From the NCBI GenBank assembly GCA_018262195.1, contig JAGTRS010000032.1, positions 1 to 42,412 of the forward strand: 42,412 nt of DNA, in the 5' to 3' direction. Of the stretch, positions 35,525 through 42,412 are shown piece after piece. Under the pieces are notes generated by a model that searched no databases, was not told the origin of the DNA, and saw only the letters and a program-made list of their open reading frames with translations. A program made the position numbers and the translations under genes. Source of the DNA: Pseudomonadota bacterium. Its GTDB lineage: Bacteria; Pseudomonadota; Gammaproteobacteria; Burkholderiales; Rhodocyclaceae. Positions within the stretch are counted from its first letter, which is position 1, and every line of letters begins with the position of its first letter.

Positions 35525-38275
35525 ATGCAGAAAACCCTCTTGCGCCAGCTCAAGCGCAGTATTGGTGTCGGTAGCGAGGCCGAGCTGGCCGAACTGCTCG
35601 CGTCGATGAGGGATGCCTGCACTGTGGCAGATCCTGCTTTACGGGGGGTTCTTGAAGGCCTGGGCGACCTTCTGACCCGGGTCGATTCCAGCTATGAACA
35701 GTACGAGCGCGATCTTGAACTACGCACGCGCAGCCTGGAGATTTCGTCTACCGAACTTTCCGCCACCAACGAAAAACTCCGTCAGTCACTTACTGGCCGG
35801 GAAAATGCCCTTCGCTCGCTCCGAAAAACCGTCCGTGATCTTCTGCCGGAAGCCAATGAGGAAGCCGACACGCTGGCTGAGGAAGACATCGCGGTGTTGT
35901 CCAGGCGCATCGCAGCGATGGTTGCCGAAAGCGAACTTGGCCGGCGAGAACTGGCCAATCAGAAATTTGCTCTCGACCAGCATGCCATTGTCAGCATTAC
36001 CAACACGGCAGGAACAATCACCTATGCCAATGACCGGTTCTGCGCCATCAGCGGTTACTCTCGTGAAGAATTGATCGGACAGAATCACCGGATCGTCAAT
36101 TCTGGCATCCATCCACCTGATTTGTTCCGCGACATGTGGCACACCATCTCACTGGGCAAGGTCTGGCGCGGTGAGATATGCAATCGGGCACGGGATGGGC
36201 ACGTTTATTGGGTCAATGCGACTATCGTGCCGCTACTCGACGCCAGGGGAGAACCTGAGCGCTACATCGCCATCCGCACCGAGATCACCGACCGCAAACG
36301 CATGGAAGCGCAGCTTTCGGAACAATTGCATCTGGTTGAAGAGCTCATTGAAAACATCCCCTTGCCGGTTTACCTGAAAGACTCCAGTGGGCGCTACGTC
36401 AGGCTCAACCGTGCATTCGAACTGTTTTTCCAGGTTAGCCGCGAATCCTTCATCGGACGCACGTTGCATGATCTTTTGTCACCAGATGAGGCCCGGCAAC
36501 ATGCGGAAATGGATGCCGAACTTTTCAGCACAAAGGGCACGCAGGTCTATGAAGCACAGGTACATAGCCGGGATGGAGCTGCTCACGACACGATTTACCG
36601 AAAAGCGGTATTGACCCGTCGTGACGGCAGCGTTTCGGGATTGCTTGGCATCATTGTCGACATCACGGATCGGAAGCAGGCAGAAATTGAAGTGCTGCGA
36701 GCCAAGGAGGCAGCTGAAGCGGCCAGCCGGGCAAAGAGCGATTTCCTGGCCAACATGAGCCACGAAATCCGGACGCCAATGAACGGCGTCATCGGCATGA
36801 CAGATCTGGCCCTCGAGACGGCCCTGACCTCGGAACAACGCGAGTATCTGAACATCGCAAAATCCTCGGCCGAATCCTTGCTCACCATCATCAACGACAT
36901 TCTCGACTTTTCGAAGATCGAGGCCGGCAAGCTGCAGGTTGAAGACATCCCCTTCGACCTGCACCGCCTGATTGCCGATACGTTGAAACCACTGGCACTG
37001 CGTGCCCACGAAAAAAACCTCGAACTACTTAGCGAACTGGTGCGCGATGTGCCTCGATTCGTTAAGGGTGACCCCAGCCGCATCCGGCAAGTGCTGGTCA
37101 ACCTGGTGGGGAACGCCATCAAATTCACCAGCCAGGGTGAGATTGCCCTGCAAGCCGAGCTGATGCAGCTTCAGGATGGCCACGCAATCATCCATTTCTC
37201 TGTGCGCGATACAGGCATAGGCATCTCTGCCGACAAGCAGGAACTGATCTTCGACGCCTTCGCCCAAGAGGATTCATCGACGACACGGAAATACGGTGGT
37301 ACCGGCCTGGGCCTTTCCATTTGTCGCCGCCTAGTCGAGTTGATGGGCGGTACGATGTGGCTGCACAGTCAGCTGGGTGAGGGCAGTACCTTCCATTTTT
37401 CTGTGCAGCTGCAACTTTCAGAAAACACCATGCCGGTCGTGACCCACCCCGTCGACATTGCCGGGCGTCACATGCTGATCGTCGACGACAACGCCACCAA
37501 TCGACGTATTCTCCGCGGCATGCTGGCTACCATGCAGGTCACCAGCCGGGAAGCCGACTCGGGAAAAGTTGCGCTAGCGCTGATGCGGGAAACAGACAGC
37601 AAGTTCGATTGCATCCTGCTCGATGCCCAGATGCCCGAGATGGATGGATATGAGCTTGCTCGTCACCTGCACACTGAGTATCCCGCCTTGCCTCCGATGT
37701 TGATGCTCTCCTCCGGTGCCCTGCGCGGTGATGCGCTCCGTTGCCAGGAAGCGGGGATTGCCGGGTTCTTCGCCAAACCGATATCCTCGGACGAATTGCA
37801 TGCAGCCCTTGGCCGACTGTTCGATACCCATCCAAATGAATCGTCACCGGCACCCGGCCCGTTGCTGACGCGCCACTCGCTACGCGAAGCACAGCGCCCG
37901 CTGAACGTACTTCTGGTCGAAGACCATCCCACCAACCAAAAGCTGGCGCTCGGCCTGCTAAGCAAGTGGGGGCATCAAGGGGCATTGGCCCAGAACGGAC
38001 AGGAAGCCCTCGATATCCTGGCCCACCAGTCTTTTGACGTAATTCTGATGGATATGCAGATGCCTGTCATGGGCGGGATCGAAGCGACACAGCGCATTCG
38101 GGCCCGCGAATCGGCCATGAAGTTGCCGCGCACCCCCATCATCGCTATGACTGCCGCAGCGATGCAGGAGGACCGTGACGCCTGCCTGGCTGCAGGCATG
38201 GATAACTATCTATCCAAACCAATCAAGGTCAAGGAATTGCAGGAACTGCTGCTGACCTACACCCCATCGCCATGA
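35525..38275 (+). CDS. Hybrid histidine kinase (PAS-PAS-HisKA-HATPase-REC-REC)
   Basis: A 916-residue cytosolic hybrid sensor kinase without membrane segments. An N-terminal coiled-coil region (about 50-145) precedes two PAS domains (about 150-265 and 275-390). The HisKA phospho-acceptor His413 lies in FLANMSHEIRTPMNG; the ATPase domain shows NLVGNAIKFT, DTGIGIS and GTGLGLSICRRL. Two receiver domains follow, with phospho-acceptors Asp700 (LLDAQMPEMDG) and Asp843 (LMDMQMPVMGG) and their partner lysines (FFAKPIS, YLSKPIK). There is no HPt domain, so a separate HPt and output protein must be encoded elsewhere. It is 4 bases downstream of the FIST gene and probably responds to it. Confidence 0.96.
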   Translation: MQKTLLRQLKRSIGVGSEAELAELLASMRDACTVADPALRGVLEGLGDLLTRVDSSYEQYERDLELRTRSLEISSTELSATNEKLRQSLTGRENALRSLRKTVRDLLPEANEEADTLAEEDIAVLSRRIAAMVAESELGRRELANQKFALDQHAIVSITNTAGTITYANDRFCAISGYSREELIGQNHRIVNSGIHPPDLFRDMWHTISLGKVWRGEICNRARDGHVYWVNATIVPLLDARGEPERYIAIRTEITDRKRMEAQLSEQLHLVEELIENIPLPVYLKDSSGRYVRLNRAFELFFQVSRESFIGRTLHDLLSPDEARQHAEMDAELFSTKGTQVYEAQVHSRDGAAHDTIYRKAVLTRRDGSVSGLLGIIVDITDRKQAEIEVLRAKEAAEAASRAKSDFLANMSHEIRTPMNGVIGMTDLALETALTSEQREYLNIAKSSAESLLTIINDILDFSKIEAGKLQVEDIPFDLHRLIADTLKPLALRAHEKNLELLSELVRDVPRFVKGDPSRIRQVLVNLVGNAIKFTSQGEIALQAELMQLQDGHAIIHFSVRDTGIGISADKQELIFDAFAQEDSSTTRKYGGTGLGLSICRRLVELMGGTMWLHSQLGEGSTFHFSVQLQLSENTMPVVTHPVDIAGRHMLIVDDNATNRRILRGMLATMQVTSREADSGKVALALMRETDSKFDCILLDAQMPEMDGYELARHLHTEYPALPPMLMLSSGALRGDALRCQEAGIAGFFAKPISSDELHAALGRLFDTHPNESSPAPGPLLTRHSLREAQRPLNVLLVEDHPTNQKLALGLLSKWGHQGALAQNGQEALDILAHQSFDVILMDMQMPVMGGIEATQRIRARESAMKLPRTPIIAMTAAAMQEDRDACLAAGMDNYLSKPIKVKELQELLLTYTPSP

Positions 38276-38379
38276 TCTGCTGGCTGAAAATCCACTGACT
38301 TGCCGAGCACACAGGGTAAACTTGCCGCTTTTCCGAGTGGCCGAACTGTGTCCACATCGAAACCACTCACCTTGGCACC

Positions 38380-39243
38380 ATGACTACCTCGAACACCCTG
38401 CAAAAGCTGCGCAAATATCTCGAAGGCCGGACCGGCAAAGCAATCATGGACTACAACATGATCGAGGACGGCGACACGGTGCTGGTCTGTGTTTCCGGCG
38501 GCAAGGACTCTTACACGCTACTTGCCATGCTGATGGCCCTGCAGCAACGGGCGCCAGTCAAATTCCGCTTGATCGCGATGAATCTGGATCAGAAGCAGCC
38601 AGGTTTCCCTGCCGACATCTTGCCGCGCTATTTCGAGTCGATTGGCATTGAATACCGTATCGTCGAAGCCGACACCTATTCGGTCGTCAAGGAAAAGATC
38701 CCCGAAGGCAAGACGACTTGCTCGCTATGCTCGCGACTGCGGCGCGGCATCATCTACCGCACGGCCAAGGAACTCGGCGCCAACAAGATTGCCCTTGGCC
38801 ACCACCGTGACGACATGGTGCACACACTGTTCCTGAACCTGCTGTTTGGCGGAAAACTCAAGGCCATGCCACCAAAATTGGTGACCGATGACAAGGCCCA
38901 TGTCGTAATCCGGCCGCTCGCCTATTGCGCGGAGGCAGATATTGTCAAATTTGCCCGCGGCATGGAATTTCCGATCATCCCGTGCAACCTTTGCGGCTCT
39001 CAGGACAATCTGCAACGCCAGAAGATCCGGGAAATGATGCAGGAATGGGACAAACGCTATCCCGGACGGACGGAATCCGTTTTCACCGCCATGCAAAATG
39101 TCGTCCCATCCCATCTCGCTGATGCCGATCTGTTCGATTTTCGGAGCTTGACGCTGGACACCCCGGTCGATGAGGGCGATATCGCGTTTGATACACCGGA
39201 AATGCCGATCAGCGGCATGATCCCGATCAGCCAAACCGCATAA
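38380..39243 (+). CDS. ttcA: tRNA 2-thiocytidine biosynthesis protein TtcA
   Basis: A 287-residue enzyme adding sulfur to cytidine 32 of tRNA. The N-type ATP pyrophosphatase P-loop SGGKDS is at residues 39-44, and the Fe-S cluster cysteines lie in [12 protein letters not shown] and [13 protein letters not shown], both characteristic of Ttc[20 protein letters not shown] is another family block. The start ATG 38380 gives the family N-terminus. It is separated from the kinase gene by 104 bases in which I see no clear promoter or terminator, and from the next gene by 77 bases. Confidence 0.97.
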   Translation: MTTSNTLQKLRKYLEGRTGKAIMDYNMIEDGDTVLVCVSGGKDSYTLLAMLMALQQRAPVKFRLIAMNLDQKQPGFPADILPRYFESIGIEYRIVEADTYSVVKEKIPEGKTTCSLCSRLRRGIIYRTAKELGANKIALGHHRDDMVHTLFLNLLFGGKLKAMPPKLVTDDKAHVVIRPLAYCAEADIVKFARGMEFPIIPCNLCGSQDNLQRQKIREMMQEWDKRYPGRTESVFTAMQNVVPSHLADADLFDFRSLTLDTPVDEGDIAFDTPEMPISGMIPISQTA

Positions 39244-39266
39244 TGCGCGTTAAGAGCGGCTCGTCA

Positions 39267-39272
39267 TATAAT
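39267..39272 (+). promoter_or_regulatory. Possible -10 element before the cyclase-FHA gene
   Basis: A perfect TATAAT lies 49 bases before the ATG at 39321, in the AT-rich gap after ttcA; a TACAAT follows at 39283. No convincing -35 element stands 16-18 bases upstream of either, so the call is tentative. Confidence 0.3.
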
Positions 39273-39320
39273 AGAAGTCCGATACAATATTAAATCTCAA
39301 CATCAGGTTGCCGGCAGCCC

Positions 39321-40220
39321 ATGAGCTCCACCCAACGCAAATTGATCGTCATGTTCGCCGATGTCTCAGGCAGCACAGCTCTATTCGAGCGGCTTGGGGA
39401 CAAGGAGGCGATGCACGCGGTTGAGCGTTGCCTGAAGCGCATGAAGCGCTCCATCGATGGCTATCAGGGGAGAACCATACAGATCGTCGGCGACGAGTTG
39501 CTGGCTGTCTTCGAATCGGCCGAAGAAGCATGCCAGGCTGCTATCGACATGCAGCAGCGGATTGCTGATTTGCCCCCCGTATCCGGACTCAAGCTGACCA
39601 TCCGTATCGGTCTGCATAGCGGTCTGGTTACCGAAAACGGAGAAAAGTTGAACGGCCCCGCAGTAGCCACGGCTGCCCGAATTGCGGGCATTGCCCGACG
39701 GGATCAGATTTTGTGCAGTTCGGTCCTGGTAGAGGAGCTCCCCCAACCGGGCGTCATCACGACCGATGCCATGCCTGACTTGGGTACCGTCACCGAAAAC
39801 ACCGTCGCTCTCGGGCTATTCCAGATTCACTGGCCGAGCTATCAGGGCGGTGGCTCCTATCCTCACTCGACTTTTGGCCCGAGCAGCCAGATTCCGGTTG
39901 AGCGACTGTGTGTCCGCCATCACGGCAAGGCTTTCCTGGTTGATGAAAAGACACCTGTACTGACGATTGGCCGCGATCTCAACTGCAAACTGATTGTTGA
40001 TGATCGCAAAGCTTCCCGCCAGCATGCTCGTATCGAGCGACGAGGCGATGGCTTTTATCTGGTTGACTCGAGCACCAACGGCACTTTCGTCGTCCTGACC
40101 GGCCGCCAGGAGGTGATGGTACGCCGCCATGAGCTACAACTCGATGGCAAGGGTCGCATCAGCTTTGGCAACTCGGGCAATGACCCGGTAGCCGACACCG
40201 CCGAGTTCGAGCACCTGTAA
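39321..40220 (+). CDS. Class III nucleotidyl cyclase homology domain fused to FHA domain
   Basis: A 299-residue cytosolic protein. Residues about 5-170 are a class III cyclase homology domain: FADVSGST with metal-binding Asp14, and IQIVGDELLAVF with the second metal Asp58. The substrate-selecting Lys is Gln54, the second selecting Asp/Thr position appears to be Lys109, and the transition-state Asn of the VNxAAR motif is Ala116 (VATAAR), though Arg120 remains. Canonical cyclase activity is therefore doubtful. Residues about 195-285 form an FHA domain with the phosphothreonine-binding GR (217-218), SRQH (232-235) and NG (253-254) residues intact, so it should bind phosphopeptides. The partner kinase is not in the window. 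Alternative: an inactive cyclase serving as a regulator. Confidence 0.92.
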   Translation: MSSTQRKLIVMFADVSGSTALFERLGDKEAMHAVERCLKRMKRSIDGYQGRTIQIVGDELLAVFESAEEACQAAIDMQQRIADLPPVSGLKLTIRIGLHSGLVTENGEKLNGPAVATAARIAGIARRDQILCSSVLVEELPQPGVITTDAMPDLGTVTENTVALGLFQIHWPSYQGGGSYPHSTFGPSSQIPVERLCVRHHGKAFLVDEKTPVLTIGRDLNCKLIVDDRKASRQHARIERRGDGFYLVDSSTNGTFVVLTGRQEVMVRRHELQLDGKGRISFGNSGNDPVADTAEFEHL

Positions 40221-40221
40221 A

Positions 40222-40248
40222 CGAAAAACGGCCATCCGCAGATGGCCG
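40222..40248 (-). terminator. Rho-independent terminator after the PsiF-like gene
   Basis: CGGCCATC (40229-40236), loop CGCA, GATGGCCG (40241-40248): an 8-base GC-rich stem which on the minus strand is followed by TTTTTCGTTT. It lies 20 bases after the stop of the PsiF-like gene and right after the convergent cyclase-FHA gene. Confidence 0.88.
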
Positions 40249-40268
40249 ATACAACGATTTCCGGCTGA

Positions 40269-40523
40269 TTACTTGGCGGCAGCGTCAGCCGTACACTTCT
40301 TCATGAAACTGTTCTTGGCAGCGCCGGCCAGTTTCTTTTCCTTGGCAGTGGCTGCGCAGGCAGAATTTTCTGCCGGAGCCGCATCAGCCTGGCACTTCTT
40401 CATGAAACTGTTCTTGGCGGCACCAGCCAGCTTCTTCTCGGCGGCACGGGCAGCGCAGTCATCAGCAGCGTATACGGCAGTTGCAGAGAATGTAACAAGC
40501 AGCAGAGCGATCAGTTTCTTCAT
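40269..40523 (-). CDS. PsiF-repeat periplasmic protein
   Basis: An 84-residue exported protein with a signal peptide (MKKLIALLLVTFSATAVYA, cleaved before ADD) and two tandem 33-residue PsiF-type repeats, each with the pattern C-A-A-x-A-x-E-K-K-L-A-G-A-A-K-N-S-F-M-K-K-C. PsiF is named from phosphate-starvation-inducible expression in E. coli; its function is unknown. Each repeat has two cysteines, probably paired in the periplasm. I choose ATG 40523, which gives the signal peptide and has an AAGGGGA site upstream; an in-frame start 48 bases earlier is rejected. It sits 48 bases downstream of hprK and ends at a good terminator. Confidence 0.9.
   Translation of the reverse strand: MKKLIALLLVTFSATAVYAADDCAARAAEKKLAGAAKNSFMKKCQADAAPAENSACAATAKEKKLAGAAKNSFMKKCTADAAAK
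40294..40418 (-). repeat. Direct repeat pair within the PsiF-like gene
   Basis: A 26-base stretch at 40294-40319 recurs identically at 40393-40418, 99 bases apart, encoding the K-N-S-F-M-K-K-C core of the two PsiF repeats. The identity at the DNA level exceeds what the protein repeat demands and suggests a recent duplication or gene conversion. Confidence 0.85.
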
Positions 40524-40571
40524 TGAATGTCCCCTTGGTTGGATGGAAAAAGCCAACGTACTATCAGCCAT

Positions 40572-41507
40572 TCATGCGTCATCGTCAAGCATTGTGCGCT
40601 GCTGGCGATCCATAAAATCCTGAAGGCTATCGATGCCCCGCAACTGCAGAATCGTGTTGCGAACCGCCGCTTCCAGCAAGACGGCCAGATTGCGCCCGGC
40701 GGCCACCGGAATGACCACCTTGCGGACCGGCACACCGAGCACTTCCTGCGTCTGCGCATCGAGCGGCAACCTTGGCGCATCTGCTGCCGCAGCGGTCTTC
40801 TGCAAATGCACGATCAATTTGAGCTTCATTTTCCGGCGTGAAGCCGTTTCACCGAAAATGGTCCGGATATTGAGCAAACCGAGACCGCGAACTTCGAGAA
40901 AATCGCGCAACATCCCCGGACAACGACCTTCAATGGTCGTTGGCGCGATCCGCGCCATCTCAACCACGTCGTCGGCAACCAGGCCATGGCCCCGCGAGAT
41001 CAATTCAAGCGCCAGTTCGGACTTGCCAACCCCGGAATCTCCGGTGATCAGAACCCCCATGCCGAGGACATCCATGAATACGCCATGGAGGCTGACGGTA
41101 TCGGCCAAACGGGCTGAAAGATAGATGCGGAGTAAATCAATGACCGCCGAGCAGGGCTTCGGGGAAAAGATCAGCGGGGTCGATGACTGCCTGCAGGTTT
41201 CTTCAACCAATGGCGGCGGCGTCAGGCCATCAGCGACTATCACTGCCGGCGGTTGGGCGCCGAGGAGGTCTGCAAGCATCTGGGCAAACCGACGCTCGCC
41301 AATGCGCATTGCCCAGTCGTATTCGGCCAGCCCCAGAACCTGCAGGCGCTCCGGGTGAATGATGTTGATATGGCCAACCAAATCAGCACCGTAGTTGTTT
41401 GAGCCCTTGATTTCAATACGGCGATCAGCCTGTTGGCCGATCTGCCAGTTCAATAACAGCTTGTCGCGGTTGTCCTCATAGAGCTGGGCGAGGTTAACGT
41501 GACGCAC
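40572..41507 (-). CDS. hprK: HPr kinase/phosphorylase
   Basis: A 311-residue HprK that phosphorylates and dephosphorylates a serine of HPr. The N-terminal domain (1-130) ends with the RLADTVSLHGVFMDVLGMGVLI segment; the catalytic Walker A GDSGVGKS is at 156-163, and the capping RGHGLVADDVVEM and the C-terminal signature RGLGLLNIRTIFGE follow. The start is GTG 41507, 9 bases after the ptsN stop. In proteobacteria without sugar PTS, HprK acts with PtsN (EIIA-Ntr) and HPr on regulation rather than sugar uptake, and this neighbourhood fits. Confidence 0.97.
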   Translation of the reverse strand: MRHVNLAQLYEDNRDKLLLNWQIGQQADRRIEIKGSNNYGADLVGHINIIHPERLQVLGLAEYDWAMRIGERRFAQMLADLLGAQPPAVIVADGLTPPPLVEETCRQSSTPLIFSPKPCSAVIDLLRIYLSARLADTVSLHGVFMDVLGMGVLITGDSGVGKSELALELISRGHGLVADDVVEMARIAPTTIEGRCPGMLRDFLEVRGLGLLNIRTIFGETASRRKMKLKLIVHLQKTAAAADAPRLPLDAQTQEVLGVPVRKVVIPVAAGRNLAVLLEAAVRNTILQLRGIDSLQDFMDRQQRTMLDDDA

Positions 41508-41516
41508 GACCGTGGC

Positions 41517-41963
41517 TCAGGACTGAAACAGGGTAAGGACGGTCGCCGAATCCGCGGCAGCTTGCAACTTTTCGCGGAATGCCCGATCGGAGAAACGCTG
41601 GGCAAGTTCGGAAAGGATTTGAAGATGCTGCTCAGTTGCCTGCTCAGGGACAAGCAGGACGAAAAGGAGATCGACCGGACGACCATCCGGCGAATCGAAG
41701 GGAACGGGCGTCGCCAGGCGCATGAACGCACCAGCCGCCTGTTTGAGGCCTTTTATCCGGCCATGGGGAATCGCAACACCTTGGCCCAGACCGGTGGAGC
41801 CCAGTTTTTCGCGAGCAAAGAGGCTGTCAAAGATCGTTGAGCGCGCCAGTCCAAGTCGAGTTTCGAAAAGAATTCCCGCTTGTTCGAAAACCCGCTTTTT
41901 GCTGCTCGCATCAAGATCGAGCAATACCTGGTCGGCGGTCAGAAGATTAGTCAGAGGGTTCAT
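41517..41963 (-). CDS. ptsN: PTS nitrogen regulatory EIIA protein
   Basis: A 148-residue EIIA-Ntr domain protein. The phosphorylated His67 lies in GLGQGVAIPHGRI, with the flanking AREKLGSTGLG and VDLLFVLLVPEQATEQHLQILSELA blocks typical of the PtsN/fructose EIIA family. It accepts phosphate from NPr/HPr and modulates nitrogen and potassium control. I place the start at ATG 41963 (MNPLTNLL); an upstream ATG at 41993 lies in the loop of a hairpin and adds ten uncommon residues. It lies between hpf and hprK on the same strand. Confidence 0.95.
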   Translation of the reverse strand: MNPLTNLLTADQVLLDLDASSKKRVFEQAGILFETRLGLARSTIFDSLFAREKLGSTGLGQGVAIPHGRIKGLKQAAGAFMRLATPVPFDSPDGRPVDLLFVLLVPEQATEQHLQILSELAQRFSDRAFREKLQAAADSATVLTLFQS

Positions 41964-41981
41964 AGGAAAGGTAATAAAGCA

Positions 41982-42004
41982 AGGCCGCAGCATGGCTGCG
42001 GCCT
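41982..42004 (-). terminator. Hairpin between hpf and ptsN, terminator or attenuator
   Basis: AGGCCGCAGC (41982-41991) and GCTGCGGCCT (41995-42004) form a perfect 10-base inverted repeat 8 bases after the hpf stop. On the minus strand it is followed by TGCTTTATT, a poor T-run, so partial termination is more likely than full. Confidence 0.6.
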
Positions 42005-42012
42005 GTCAGCGC

Positions 42013-42339
42013 TTATTCAGCAGCGGCAATCAGTCCGGGCTTGTCACCGCGATGGTGATCCTGGATCTTTTGCTTGTATTTCTGAACCTGACGGTCCAGC
42101 TTGTCGAACAGGGCATCAATGGCAGCGTACAGGTCGTCGCCGGATTCTTCGGCATGCATGTCCTTACCCGGCACGTGCACAGTCACTTCCGCTTTCTGCT
42201 TCAGTTTTTCGACAGACAGAACGACGCTAACGCCGGTTACCTTGTCGAAGTGACGGACCACGGGATCCAGCTTGTTTTCGACGTATTCGCGCAGGGCGGG
42301 GGTAACTTCGATGTGGTGACCACTAATCTGCAGATTCAC
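42013..42339 (-). CDS. hpf: Ribosome hibernation promoting factor (short form)
   Basis: A 108-residue protein of the HPF/YfiA family that binds the 30S subunit and promotes 100S ribosome dimers in stationary phase. It has the N-terminal MNLQISGHHIEVTPALREYVENKL, the central EVTVHVPGKDMHAEESGDDLYAAIDALFDKLDRQ and the basic QVQKYKQKIQDHH helix. The length marks the short form without the C-terminal dimerisation domain. The start is GTG 42339 with a GAGGAG site. It follows rpoN by 15 bases, the classic rpoN-hpf-ptsN order. Confidence 0.97.
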   Translation of the reverse strand: MNLQISGHHIEVTPALREYVENKLDPVVRHFDKVTGVSVVLSVEKLKQKAEVTVHVPGKDMHAEESGDDLYAAIDALFDKLDRQVQKYKQKIQDHHRGDKPGLIAAAE

Positions 42340-42354
42340 TTTTTTCTCCTCTCT

Positions 42355-42412
42355 CTACAGGGTCTTGCGTAAATTGACCGGGGGGATGTTGAGCGACTCG
42401 CGGTATTTGGCA
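42355..42412 (-). CDS. rpoN: RNA polymerase sigma-54 factor, C-terminal end only
   Basis: Only the last 18 codons and stop are inside the window. The minus strand reads AKYRESLNIPPVNLRKTL then TAG, which is the end of the RpoN box helix and C-terminus of sigma-54. The gene continues beyond base 42412. Its position before hpf and ptsN supports the call. Confidence 0.9.
   Translation of the reverse strand, partial: AKYRESLNIPPVNLRKTL

Overview
The window reads as chromosomal DNA of a betaproteobacterium of the Rhodocyclales type, most like Dechloromonas and relatives. This rests on protein character and gene neighbourhoods recalled from memory (atpD-atpC end of the ATP synthase operon, a ubiE/ubiJ pair, DUF3683 FAD/Fe-S oxidase, rpoN-hpf-ptsN-hprK order), not on a database search. 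Coding density is very high, GC is high, and no gap exceeds about 300 bases. I saw no rRNA, tRNA, IS element, prophage or CRISPR array.

Layout. 1-1879: end of the ATP synthase operon (atpD cut by the window edge, atpC, terminator). 1921-9768, all on the minus strand: a 1291-residue FAD/iron-sulfur oxidoreductase, a HIT protein, a PilZ-like protein, a DUF971 protein, ubiE and ubiJ. 9923-12732: a PhnD-like periplasmic binding protein overlapping a membrane GGDEF-EAL protein. 12713-17118: chrA-like transporter coupled to a YqaA-type membrane protein (minus), ilvA (plus) and azlCD (minus). 17383-19536: a possible nucleotidyltransferase-fold protein behind a cluster of repeated operator-like boxes, and a protein with carbonic-anhydrase-like zinc motifs. 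19783-23969: a tightly coupled plus-strand operon: sulfate-binding protein, degenerate EAL protein, cysK, PatB-type C-S lyase, small membrane protein. 23953-34277: 5-FTHF cyclo-ligase, lytic transglycosylase, DUF1631 protein, NDUFA9-like reductase, cca, DUF2905 protein, alpha/beta hydrolase, YjfB protein, an unrecognised conserved-looking protein, MidA-like methyltransferase. 34372-38275: a FIST protein with a hybrid histidine kinase, arranged like NosP/NahK nitric-oxide sensing. 38380-40220: ttcA and a class III cyclase homology-FHA fusion with altered substrate residues. 40269-42412 (minus): PsiF-like protein, hprK, ptsN, hpf and the last codons of rpoN.

Themes. Several genes point to c-di-GMP or related signalling: a PilZ-like protein, a GGDEF-EAL protein paired with a periplasmic binder, a degenerate EAL protein embedded in a sulfur-assimilation operon, and a NosP/NahK-like pair. 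The most promising candidates for something undescribed are the EAL protein inside the sbp-cysK-patB operon, the FHA-fused cyclase lacking canonical substrate residues, and the nucleotidyltransferase-like gene with a multi-box operator.
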